Part shown: one piece after another, positions 15,103 through 26,165 of the stretch
Layout: each line of letters begins with the position of its first letter
Numbering within the stretch: the first letter of the stretch is position 1
From: Diphasiastrum complanatum
Taxonomy: Eukaryota; Streptophyta; Lycopodiopsida; Lycopodiales; Lycopodiaceae
Direction of reading: 5' to 3'
Assembly: GCA_029204225.1 (NCBI GenBank)
Contig: CM055109.1
Location: 44,827,054-44,891,053, forward strand
DNA length: 64,000 nt
The notes under the pieces: model-generated
Told to the model about the DNA's origin: nothing
Databases searched by the model: none
What the model saw: only the letters and a program-made list of their open reading frames with translations
Made by a program: the position numbers and the translations under genes

Positions 15103-15440
15103 ACAATGTCGGCTTTTCCCGAAAAGCGATAGTGTCGGCTTTTTCCCAAAAAGCGACACTTCAGTATAGTTCACAAATTCAACTTTTTGCGACAGTGTCA
15201 ACTTTTTCACTTTTTCCCGAAAAGTGACAGTGTCGGCTTTTTCCCAAAAAGCGACACTTCAGCCCAGTGCACAAATTCAACTTTTTGCGACAGTGTCGAC
15301 TTTTTCGCATTTTTTCGAAAAAGAAACACTTGTCTTAAACTTCTTCCTTTCAACTATTTTGACGGAGTTAACTTGTTTTAAGGGCACCGTCGGCTTTTTA
15401 AAGGATAGTGTCACCTTTTTAAAGGCACTGTCAGCTTTTT
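15103..15440. repeat. Tandem array of hairpin-forming units (~100 bp period)
   Basis: The unit gtgtcggctttttcccaaaa followed by agcgacac is a stem-loop: GTGTCG at one end pairs with CGACAC at the other, and the inner GCTTTTT/AAAAAGC also pair. It occurs at 15132 and 15232 with a shared spacer (cttcag...cacaaattcaactttttgcgacagtgtc), so the period is 100 bp. Degenerate related units continue to about 15440. No protein is encoded. Confidence 0.7.
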
Positions 15441-15845
15441 CGCAAAATCCCTGAAGAGAGATAAAAAGAGACAGTCCTCTATTTTGCAACGAGGAACGTT
15501 CCAGGCACTTCCCGTAAAATGCGGAGTGAGAGAATTTGCAGCGTCCTCATCCGCGTCACCATTCCCTACACGTTGACTGTGTACACAATGTACAGTTGTC
15601 ATCTCAAGCCAATACTTCCAAGTACAACGACTTGCCAAATTAGATGACAAACATTTATTGTAATACATGGATGCAATCTATAAATGGATCATCCAGGCAC
15701 ACTCTACGTGATGCTCCGTCCATGAGACGTATGATTTGAGCCTCCTAGTTATGCTGCCATTCTGGTTGTAATTGCTATTTTATTATGCTTTAGTGTAATA
15801 TAGCAGCAGCATGCTTTTCTATCTGTGTATAACGTAGATGAATGC
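15441..15845. other. Flank of the Copia element at 16329, no gene recognised
   Basis: No conserved frame is present. Part of this interval may belong to the 5' LTR of the next Copia element, but I could not find its TG start. Confidence 0.3.
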
Positions 15846-16273
15846 TTGTTGTGATTGAATGCACTTTATCGATGTTTGATCACGCTTGTTTACTCACTCT
15901 GATCAGAACACGGACGTCTACAACTCTTCGCTTCTGATCAGACGATGGTTGTCTTTGGCACCTGAGGAACTCGCGATATCATACTGCTCTTCCATCTATT
16001 TCAGAACTAAACTTCATATTGAATCTAATTTCTAGTAATACCACACACAAACTACTAATCTCTTCGGTGGACTGTACTCTCATTTTTGTGAGTATGAACT
16101 AATTTTTTAAGATCCTGTTGGGCAACTAGAACACTTAAAGTTGTGATTATACTTAGCATAAGCTTTCTATTAGATTATTCTTGCATCTAGCAACTGATTG
16201 TAACGGGAGAGCTGTTCCGCAATATTCCTGCTCTCTTCTCCGTTCACATTCTTCTATCTCCCTTGTCCCATCA
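15846..16273 (+). repeat. Probable 5' LTR end of a plus-strand Copia
   Basis: The segment ends in ...cccatca at 16273 and is followed after 3 nt by a primer-binding site. It lies directly upstream of a gag-pol relic on the same strand. The left boundary (tgttgtgat at 15846) is a guess from the TG consensus, and there is no second LTR downstream to test it because the element is cut at about 19118. Confidence 0.35.
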
Positions 16274-16276
16274 GAT

Positions 16277-16288
16277 TGGTGTCAGAGC
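16277..16288 (+). promoter_or_regulatory. Primer-binding site complementary to initiator tRNA-Met
   Basis: TGGTGTCAGAGC matches the standard plant Copia PBS TGGTATCAGAGC at 11 of 12 positions. It lies 3 nt after the LTR end and 40 nt before the gag ATG. It would prime minus-strand cDNA synthesis. Confidence 0.7.
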
Positions 16289-16328
16289 AGAGCTCAAATA
16301 AACCTATTCCATTTGTATTACTGTTAAC

Positions 16329-19118
16329 ATGTCTCATATTGGTAACTCTTCGCCATCATCCAACGAGGCTAGAATCATTGACAAGCTCAATGGCTCTAAC
16401 TTCTACATTTGGAAGTTAAAACTCTGGATGATGTTGATTGATAGAGTCTTTGGGATGTAGTAGAAGGTGCTGATCTAAAACTAGAAGATGGTGATCAAGC
16501 AAAGGCATGGAAGATCAAAGATCAAAATGCCTTAGCATGTATCACACTCAATTTGGCCGACTCTCAAATATCCCATGTTACCACATGCAAAACCTCTAAG
16601 GATGCATTAGATTTGTTATCAAATCTCTATGAGACTCATGATGTAACCACTAGATTACATCTTGGAAGGAAGTTTTTTATTCTTAGCATGTCTGATTCTA
16701 CTGCCATCACTTCTCACATCAACAACTTCAAGTCTTTAATGGATCAGTTATCAGTTGTAGGATGTGCTATTCAAGATGATGATGTTGTTATGACCTAGCT
16801 TTCTTCTCTTCCAAAGTTGTATGAATACTTTGTGGTGATGATCTCCACACAACCCGACCTCACTTTTTAAAAGGTGATCGGTCATCTTCTTCAAGAAAAA
16901 AAATGGAGATAGACCAGTGGCCTGTCCATCAAAGACAAATTCATGGCCCTGTACACCAAGAAGAAAGACTATTCCAAGGGCAAGCATCAAGTGCAGCAGC
17001 AACATGAGAAGCCTCACACTCAAGGTGAAGATGGTGGATCATGCAAGAAGCTTTTCTGTAGATATTGCAAGAGAGCCAATCACAACATCAAGGAGTGTCA
17101 CATCCAAATCTACAACGAGGCAAAGAAGCAACAACAACAGCAGCAGCCAAACTCCTCCAATGCGGCGAAATTCAAGGAGCAAGATACACACTTGTTATTG
17201 GCTTACAGCAGTAGCAACAAAGACTGTGGACAGCAGTGGTACCCAACACATGACCTCTCGCAAGGAATGGTTTATCGAGTATGCAGCTTACAATAGAGAT
17301 CGGGGATTCAAGCACCATACGCATTGAAGGCAAAGGGACAATCAAGGTCACATTCAACAATGATATATCTACTTGTGTTCCCAACGTCCTTCACGTTCCT
17401 CAGCTATCAAAGAACCAGTTATCAGTCTCTAAGATAACTTATGAGGGTTACACTGTTACTTTCTCATCTGAGCAGTGTACAATATCCGAGGAAGACACTA
17501 CTCTGACTACATGCACTAGAGTCAGAAATCTTTACGTATTCTCTAATTCAGTTGCATTAGCTAGTATCTCTCATGAAAATGTAAACGATAATGCTATTAT
17601 GTGGCATAGTCGATTTGGACACAAATCATGCATCTATGGGAAGCATTGTAGAAGCAAGTTTCCCAAATCACATTCCATCAAAACAAAGCATGTATTGGAT
17701 CTTGTACATAACGATCTTTGTGGTTCAATGCAACTCCATCCTTAGGAGATACAATCTATTTTATCACTTTCATAGATGATTATTCTAAATGGTCTACAAT
17801 CATGTTCATTAAGCACAAATCTGAAGCCTTTGAATGCTTCAAGAAATTCAAGGCCATGGCTGAGACACAAATCTCTACAAAAGTGAAAGCAATATGAACT
17901 GATGGTGGCGGTGAACACCTCTCTAACGAGATGTCTGACTCATGGCTGAACATGGTATTAGAAGACAGTTCACCACATCCTATTCACTCAACAGAACGGG
18001 ATTGCAAAAAGGAAGAACCGAACTCTTCTCAACTCAGCCAGATCCATGCTACATCAATCACATCTACCTGCGAAGTTCTGGGCAGAAGCTACTGCCACAG
18101 TCTATTACTTACAAAACAGATCTAGCACCAAAGTTGTCAACAACAAAACTCCTTATGAAGTTTGGCATGGACACAAGCCTAGTGTCAGCGATTTAAAAAT
18201 CTTTGGTTGTATATGTTTTGTTCACATTCATAAACAACTTAGGAAGAAGCTAGATCATAAGGCAAATAAATATATTTTCATTGGCTATCATAATGAATAA
18301 AGCCTATAAAGTTTATGATCCATCCACCAATGTAGTATTTGTCTCTAGGGATGTAATATTTCAAAACATACATACTATGCTTTTAAACAACCATCGATAA
18401 ATGATGCTATGACATTTCATCCTATTTTGCATAGCATGGATTCTTCTAACGATGATATTTCTTTTATAAAACCTGCAGCTACAGCCACAGAAGTCGAGCA
18501 GCCGACAGTACCTGTCATCAGCTCGAGCAGATTTGGAGAAATTCAAGAAGAAGCATCATCGCATCCTGGTCAACCAAACGTCCGTAGATCCTCACAAACA
18601 ATTCCTGAGAGGTATACACCTCAATCATTCTAGACTTCATCAGAAGAACCAGAGAGCCTAGCCAAAGCAATTAACTCCAAGGATGCTATGAAGTGGCAAG
18701 AAGCTATGGAAAGCGAGTACAACTCACTTTTGACGAACCAGACCTGGACACTGGTCGACTTCCCCACTCACAAGAGAGTTATCGACAACAAGTGGATCTT
18801 CAAAAAGAAGATCAACTCTGATGGTTCCATTGCTATGGAAAGCACGATTGGTGGCTAAAGGATTCAACCAAGTCCAAGGAGTGGATTATCAAGAAATTTT
18901 TAGTCCTGTCATCAAGATGCAGTCAATCAGGGCTCTGATTGTATTAGCAGCCATAGAAGACCTCGAAATGCACCAAATGGATGTCAAGACAACATTTCTG
19001 AATGGCAACATCGAAGAGGAGCTGTATACCTTCCAACCGGAAGGATTCGAAGTCAAAGGCTAAGAGCACAAACTGTGCAAGCTGCACAAAGCAACCTATG
19101 GTCTGAAACAGGCTTGCT
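16329..19118 (+). pseudogene. Copia gag-pol pseudogene, truncated in RT
   Basis: The frame starts ATG TCT CAT (MSHIGNSS...). It keeps a UBN2-type Gag (ARIIDKLNGSNFYIWKLKLWMML, a frameshift near 16455, then AWKIKDQNALACITLNLAD...), a CCHC zinc knuckle (CRYCKRANHNIKEC, 17057-17098), a damaged protease, pre-integrase (IMWHSRFGH), integrase start (VLDLVHNDLCGSM), integrase end (LPAKFWAEA, NKTPYEVWHG) and the RT start (WQEAMESEYNSL, ARLVAKGFNQ, QMDVKTTFLNG). It then stops at YGLKQA. At least five stops or frameshifts are seen, for example after DDDVVMT and after YHNE. The catalytic YVDD, RNase H and 3' LTR are missing. It is dead. Confidence 0.8.
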
Positions 19119-19518
19119 AATACTTAATATTTCTCATCTAGCTTAACTATAAATTTTGGGTGTCACTAGGATGGGGATCATCCAAATTCAAGAATCGACA
19201 CAATTGGATACAAAATGTGTCCTCTCCTTAATTGAATTCTAATGAAATGATAGGGAAAATATTTGATTTCAAAGATGAAAATCTTCACATTGAGAGACCT
19301 TAGTAAACATGCCTTTAAAAGGCCGTAACTGTTAAAAATGAAAAATCATCTATCTTGACTTTAGGCTTGCTACAAACTTTTTTCTATGCAAGTATGTTGT
19401 TTCATAATGTAAATGTCAAATTTGGCCTAGAAGGAACTCGAGCTATATGGGTTTCTCAAGTCTAGTTGGTAGAATACAACTTGCATATATCCATTTTGAG
19501 AAACTGGTCTAGAAAATC
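19119..19518. other. AT-rich interval between Copia fragments
   Basis: No domain or repeat was recognised. It lies between two plus-strand Copia relics and may be LTR or untranslated sequence from one of them. Confidence 0.3.
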
Positions 19519-19756
19519 TTGTTTTGTGGAATATTTGAGATTTATCTCAAATACAGTTGCAAGTTTTTCACATGGGAAGGTAGTACATCCTTGAAAATAC
19601 CTATAGTGAAAGAGAGTAGCAATGATGAGATCCTAGCTAATGGATCTAGATATGGTGGAATCTTCAAGTTGAATTCTTATGAGAATGCAAGCTTTTGTGA
19701 AGTTGCTCTTTTGTCTAAGGAGGAGTTATGGCATAGAAGGTTGGGGCATCCTAGTC
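19519..19756 (+). pseudogene. Copia pre-integrase fragment
   Basis: The frame gives ILANGSRYGGIFKLNSYENAS and then LLSKEELWHRRLGHPS, the GAG-pre-integrase motif in which the WHRRLGH histidines begin the integrase zinc finger. It breaks at about 19757, where sequence of an oppositely oriented Copia begins. Confidence 0.7.
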
Positions 19757-21485
19757 ACCTCCCCAATCTGCATCCACATAGCCACACAACTCAGGTAAAC
19801 TCTCATGCTTCCTGTAAATCGAGCCATAATCTGAAGTGCCTTTTACGTGATGCAAAATGCGCTTAGCTACCTTCCAATGTGTTTCCGTAGGTGCTGCCAT
19901 AAACTGACTTATAATACCAACAGCATAGCATATATCTGGTCTAGTCGTGGTAAGGTAAATCAAGCTCCCTACTAACTCTAACTGCCTATACAGCGTAGCA
20001 TCAAGACCGTGACTCATCAAGCTTAGAAAGCTTATTACCTGGTTCAATAGGAGTATTCACTGATTTGCAATCCTAGAACCTAAACCTGTGCAGCAACTCT
20101 TTGACATATTTCACCTGTGTTAAACCCAATTCGTGTCCTTTTTGCCACACCTGTACTCCAAGGCAACAATGCATCAGGCTGAGATCTGTCATCTCAAATT
20201 GTTCCATGAGGTCTTTCTTGATCATGTCTATCATCTCTTGGTTATTCCCCGTAATAATCAAGTCATCAACATAAAGAACAATCAAAGCAACCATACCATC
20301 AAACATATTTGGATCATAATGTGTTCTTACCATCCCCTTTGAATGAAAGTAGGCATCAGTCCTACTATACCATGCACGTGGTGCCCGTTTAAGACCATAA
20401 AGTGCTTTCTTCAAGTGACATACTTTATTCTCCTGTCCTTTCGTTACAAAGCCTTCAGGTTGATCCATGAACAACTCTTCTTCTAACTCACCATTTAGAA
20501 AAGCGGATTTCACATCCATCTGATGCAAAGGCAAACCAAAATGTGAAGCTAAAGCAACAAGTAGACGTAGAGTATTCCACTTACATACCGGTGCAAAGGT
20601 CTCCTCATAGTCGATTACTTTACTTTGTGCATACCCTTTGATCACTAATCTTGCCTTGTGCTCTGCTATACTTCCATCTGCATGGTACTGTCTTGTATAC
20701 CCATTTGCAACCAATGGATTTCTTGCCGACTGGTGGTTCTACTAAGTCCCATGTGCTATGCTTAGCAATTGACTCCATCTCCTCTCCCATGGCCTTGACC
20801 CAAATGTCATCATCCTTCGCTTCACCATAAGTCGAAGGTTCTTTGCTTTGAATAATGCTAGATAAGAGAGCATAATTTCCTTCATACCTTTCAGGTTGTG
20901 TCTTCTCTCTTGTTGATCTTCGTAGCTCTCCCTGGCTAGATGATCCTGAAAAGTCATCCATGTCGCGGCTCTCCAACAATATCTCAAACCACTTAGGGAG
21001 CTTCCTGTCAAGTGATCGGCTTCCTGGTGAAAATGTATCCCACGGTACATCCTTCTCCTTGCGTTTGTCACCTGCAACTTCAATCCTTCTTGCACCAAAA
21101 GATTTGTCTCTACCTCTCCAACCTGTCTCTTGAGGTTGAATAGTAGTATCTTGAGATGTATCCTCATGTTCATCACTTGGAAAGTCAATAAATGGATCAT
21201 CATCAGGAGGTATCCTCACTAAACCATCTTTCCCACTGGATGTGTCTATCTTCTCAGCATCCTCGTCTTCATACATCTTGGATTCATCAAAGATAACATC
21301 ACGGCTTACATGGATTTTGTTTGCCACTGGATCAAAACATCTATAGCCCTTCACACAATCATCATATCCTAGGAATATACACTTGATAGCTTTCACATCA
21401 AGTTTACGTCTCTCTTCCTTAGGAATGTGTACAAAGGCCTTACATCCAAAGATTCGCAATTGGTTAACCTTTGGCTTCTTGTTAT
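19757..21485 (-). pseudogene. Copia integrase end - RT - RNase H, minus strand, two frameshifts
   Basis: From 21485 the frame runs KPKVNQLRIFGCKAFVHIPKEERRKLD, GYRCFDPVANKIHVSRDV, a long acidic linker, then RT: WVKAMGEEMESI, GCKWVYK, frameshift at about 20700, KARLVIKGYAQ, MDVKSAFLNGELEEELF, YGLKRAPRAWYSR, the catalytic LYVDDLIITG, and LGVQV. After another break at about 20050 come LVGSLIYLTTTRPD and YVDADWGGD of RNase H, which stop at the head-to-head junction with the plus-strand fragment. Gag, protease, most of integrase and the end of RNase H are missing. The subfamily differs from the other Copia copies here. Confidence 0.85.
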
Positions 21486-24400
21486 GTCCATGACCAGTAA
21501 GTAGGATTCAGTATATTCCTAGTCTTGGATACACGGTACTCCAATAAATCAAGCTGTTAGTTATGCCACATCATACTGGATGTGACCCGAAAGTAACTAA
21601 TATCCTTGTGAGGCCCAGAACACACTAAATGGAGTTTAGACAAGGTATGAGACAGTGTATGCATGTGTAGAGTTATCAATAGCAATTCTATGAATAGGTG
21701 GTCCATGCATAGGACTCTATTCTAGGTGTCCCAAAACTAATCTAGTTTCAGATTATTCAAAACAATCACTAGAGATTTTCTCTATTCCACTGGATAGTTC
21801 CACCATTGCACACATACTAGATTCCACAAAAAAGATCCAGAATTTCAATTAAAAATTTCCTAGGAGACAACGTATAAGATATCAAAGATTCGAAAAAAAA
21901 AAATCAGAAATGAGTATCCAATACTATTACAAACCGGACTTTTCTTTAAAATCATAAAATATCTTATCCTGAGTGATAGAAACATTGCTCTCAATAATCA
22001 ACTATTACATAGAGATAATCATTTGGACTCAGGAAGTCTAAATTCCACTTAATCAGTTGAAAGCATCCATTGATTCTGAGCTATACTCACAAAACTGATA
22101 TGGAAGCATAAATTCATAAACAGTCCTTCAAAACCTAGTTCTACATTGGAAGGAATTATATGAATCTCAATCCAATTGTCTCGTATTTAAGAAATTTCTA
22201 AAAAGTAGAGGTTTTTAAAATAAAACAAGAAATAACTTTTAAGGGTTTCCGATTTGGAATTTATGAGATACCTTTTAGGGATCCGGATCAATATCTCATA
22301 ATCTCCCCAAATACCCTAAACAAGTTTTAACCAATGGTTTCAATAGTTTGCATTACTAATAATGTAAATACTAACCACTGGTCTACAGATCATTCTCGCA
22401 CAAGAATTCTCCTTTGAAATCACTGATGTCCCATACCAACAGTTTTCTCTCCAAGAAAGTTCTTTGCTTTTAGATCTGTTCAACAGAAAATCAAAAAGAT
22501 TATCTGACCATCCTATAACCAAACATAGGATCCGATCTTCAAAAAGACCTTAAACCACATTATTCGATATTCCAGAGATCTCAAAATTCCATCTGGATTT
22601 CCAATACCAGATATGCACATATCTATTCCACCAAATACCGAAGTACCCCCATATTTGTTCCTAATGGATCGCAGTAATCCACTAACAAAATTGTGATTTG
22701 ACAAGAATCTGCACATGGTTTTATCGTCACATAAAACAACCCATTTGGCTGGTACTATCCATCCCAAATTCCTACCATCTGAGAGTTACAAATCTTAGGA
22801 ATAAGGTTCTTTACAGTACTAATGTGAATCCAGTGTCCATTCTCACTCCACGCCACAATTTCCAATAACAAATAGGGTCAACTCATGGTCCTATATATAT
22901 TCAAAAATAAATTCAACTTAACAAATTCAGTAAACCGGTCCTATGCAATTTTCTTACAGGGATTATTAACCAATCCAAACTACATAACACAGCCACATTT
23001 ATCTACTTTGGTGTCTCATTTTTTTCCTCCCTTAGATTTTACGGTCACCCGAAAAATTTCATTAGCGAAGGTCCCCCGAAAACTCCTTTGACACAAGTAA
23101 GCGCTAGGTTGACTTCCTTAGCTTAAATATTACTTCGTTAAAGTTTCCTAAATCAAATGGAAAATCCATAAAATTTGGATTCGGGTACTCTTTTACAATA
23201 TCCAATTCTAAATTTTATCGAATATAGAGCTACCTCCCAATTTATGACCTTTATTTCATTTATTCACTTTAACAAGTATTTTAAAAGCTTTAGCTTGCCC
23301 TATCTTAAAGATCAAAATCATTTCAGATAAGTCTATCAGTGCACCACCAAGCCCAAAAGGAAAAATCGAAAAAAAAAAAAAACCATTTAACTCATTTAAC
23401 CAAGAATATTTGTACTCCAGAGTTAAACCAATAAAAAGTACAGTACCAAGAAATCAAATTTCCAATAACAGGGCACTTGCCTGGAGAAAAAAAATTACCA
23501 TGAAGAATATTATTTTATTGCTAATCCTAAATCCATGGATCAATCACATAGACATCGTAGTTAGGATAATAAAATTATTCTCCAAACATTCTCTTGTTTA
23601 CTCCCAGGAGAATAGGTAACTCCATTCTCAACTGTCAATTTAGGTAGAATCACAAATTTTTTTCCTCAAATCGACCATTGCTTTAATTTTTTGCAAAGAT
23701 ATACAAAAAATCAGGTTTCGTAACATTAAAACTGTTATGAAAAGCCATGCATTCACACAAATGCACCAAATCCTTTGCAAAAACCTTGGAAACAATGTAA
23801 TTACAAGGCTACTATCTAGCAGCACTTCAGTGAACTAACACTTGCAACCACAAAAAAAAATGGTCAGGCCCCTTCTCAACAAGCATGCGGTTCACTCTTG
23901 ATAAAGAAAGAACAAAATTATGCAAAAACTTCAATTAAGCCCAAAGCCAATTCATGCAAGGTTATATAAGATTGGTTATAACAAAATCCCTAAGGGTTTC
24001 ACACAATCCCTCAGGCATAACAGCCGCTTCCATGGCAGATTTGGGTCGCGATGGCTGTTCGGCTCTCTACTGCACTTGCAGCTGCCTCATTTCAGAGGGA
24101 GAAGGAGAGAGGTTCAAGATCGTGCATCGCCCCTGGGGCACGCACAGTTTGCACCATCCCTTGGTTCGCATCAGCCAGCTGCCCATGCTCTCCACATATC
24201 CGAACAGTCTGCTAGCTGCCATCGTGTCCACCAGCCACAGCTCAATTCAATCAAAAGTTCCATTGAACACCGCTCCTTCAACAAGTGAAGGGAGACGCGC
24301 CCGTCCAATTGCCATCGAATTCAACACATGATCCTCTGCAGATTATAGCTATTCAATGACAAGAATGGATTCAACGGCTTCACAACTGTTTCAGACAGGA

Positions 24401-25105
24401 ATCCAACCTATCCACAGCTACTCTACTAGTCAACAGATCAACTGATCAAGGACAATCACAGACTTCCTCCATGCACTTCATCCAGAGCAACCTCTACTGT
24501 GAAAAAGCATCCAACAACCTCGTAGTCGCCCACTCTTCTACCAGTCAGGGTGTTCATCAACACCACCACTCTTCAATCTTCTTCCCAGCACCCAAAAAAG
24601 GGTGAAAAACATGTCTTTTTACTACTGGTACTCTATTGCAGGAACTCTAGTTCATATACACAGAACTGACTCTCATTCATGCATCAATCCCAGAAGAAAA
24701 TGATTGAATAATCTGGCAGAAGATTAGCTACTAAAACAGGGTTCCACAACATGCAACACTTAATCCAAATCTTTATCTGTTTTTCTAGATAATCGGCAAT
24801 TTCCAAATCCATTCCATATTTTCAGTTATCATTTTGCATAAAATACAAGAGGATTAGTCTTATAAAACCTTAAATCCTCACATGCAACCCAAAAATTCAA
24901 GATTCCAGTAACAATTTAGTTATATAGGGTAAATTGATTCCTCGTCAATCTATCAATAAACATCCTGCTGCTAAATCTGAATCCAAAACTGTCCAAATAT
25001 ATGGATTCATGCATCATACAGGTTAATTCATTGAAAATCAGAATTATCATAAGCGTTTGAATAGTTAGCTCTCTCTCTCTCTCTCGAGCCTGCGAGCTTG
25101 AACAC
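21486..25105. other. 3.6 kb AT-rich region without recognisable genes
   Basis: Both strands are closed by frequent stops. Longer open stretches (for example 22513-22767 minus and 23954-24331 plus) show no domain and no codon bias I can defend. A GC-richer patch lies at about 24010-24310. A 14-bp A-run sits near 23370. Some of this is probably old LTR sequence. Confidence 0.4.
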
Positions 25106-25109
25106 TCCC

Positions 25110-25345
25110 GAGCATTCTAGCTCACTTCTTAGAGTTGTTTTAGAGATTGCTATTGCGCTACTGCTCATCAGCATTGCGCATTAATTCAGACTTTCATTTT
25201 TAGCTGCTCAGAGATAGCATAGAGTACACGGCTTCAATCCGCAACTTATTGTACTCATTTACTTCTGTTTCGTTTTGAATCAATATTATTCTTTATTGTG
25301 TTCAGTTTCGTCTCAGAATGTATGCATTTCTGTATTTCTTCGCGA
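25110..25345 (+). repeat. Remnant 5' LTR of Copia 'A'
   Basis: Phrases tcagagatagc(a/t)tagagtacacggtt(c), tgaatcaat and gtcagaatgtatgc(a/t)t occur here and in the 3' LTR at 30835-31115 in the same order. This makes a diverged LTR pair that brackets a plus-strand Copia. The left edge is unclear; a (CT)n run at 25073-25085 precedes it. Confidence 0.6.
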
Positions 25346-25639
25346 CTAATTCGCGAACAATTCACGACTAATTATTTGTCTGATAATCTTCGATGCTTAA
25401 ATTGTTTGGCTACGTAATCATTGTAGTACTAACGATTTCAAAGTTAGTTACTATAAGTTCAAACGTGATTTCTATCACTATTGTCTTGTTTGAAATTGAT
25501 AGGCATAGTCATGCATTGGAAAGATGAAGATAGTTTATTCCGCCATGCACGAAAGGTTTTATTTCTAGACACACGAATTATTTTCATTCGTTTCTTTTCG
25601 AGCTAGACCTATCTTCTGCATACCACTTTCCGACACGTA

Positions 25640-26165
25640 GACCACCTATAAGGTATATCGATGAATCTGTTGCCTATATTGTTCAAGAGCCGACTACTGT
25701 CGAAGAGGCACTTAGTCAGCCCGATTCTGAGTGATCTTTGGAAGGAAGCTATCGATAAAGGGTATTAATCTTTTATCAAGAATCAGACGGTTCGGACTAT
25801 TGTCGAATTACTTGCCAACAGAAATGTAGCTGATTGCAAATGGATATTCAAAATTAAATACAAGGTAGATGGAAGCATCGATCGAAGAAAAGGTCAACTT
25901 GTCGCCAGAGGATTTTCTCAGGTATATAATGTCGACTACACTGAGACTTTCAGTCCAGTAGTTAAACATTCTTCAATCAGACTTCTATTGTCATTTGATG
26001 CTGCAGCAGATTTAGAGGTACATCAAATGGATGTACAAACAATATATCTTAATGGAGTTATCGAAGAAGATATTTACATGATGCACCCGAAGGTTATAAT
26101 ATCGAACGCAAACAAAATAATGTATGTAAACTCCACATAGCAATTTATCACTTTGTATGTGGATG
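25640..26165 (+). pseudogene. Copia 'A': RT N-terminal fragment
   Basis: RYIDESVAYIVQEPTTVEEAL is followed by a frameshift, then CKWIFKIKYKVDGSI, GQLVARGFSQ and EVHQMDVQTIYLNGVIEEDIYM. The next legible residues are FITLYVDE, equivalent to the normal LYVDD box, so the RT segment between KLH.AIY and YVDD has been deleted. Sequence of Copia 'B' then takes over. The rest of A reappears at about 30070. Confidence 0.7.

Noticed and set aside
23920-24331. Two overlapping frames in a GC-richer patch
   Set aside because: The frames overlap in different phases and neither shows a known motif. I keep the region as unassigned.
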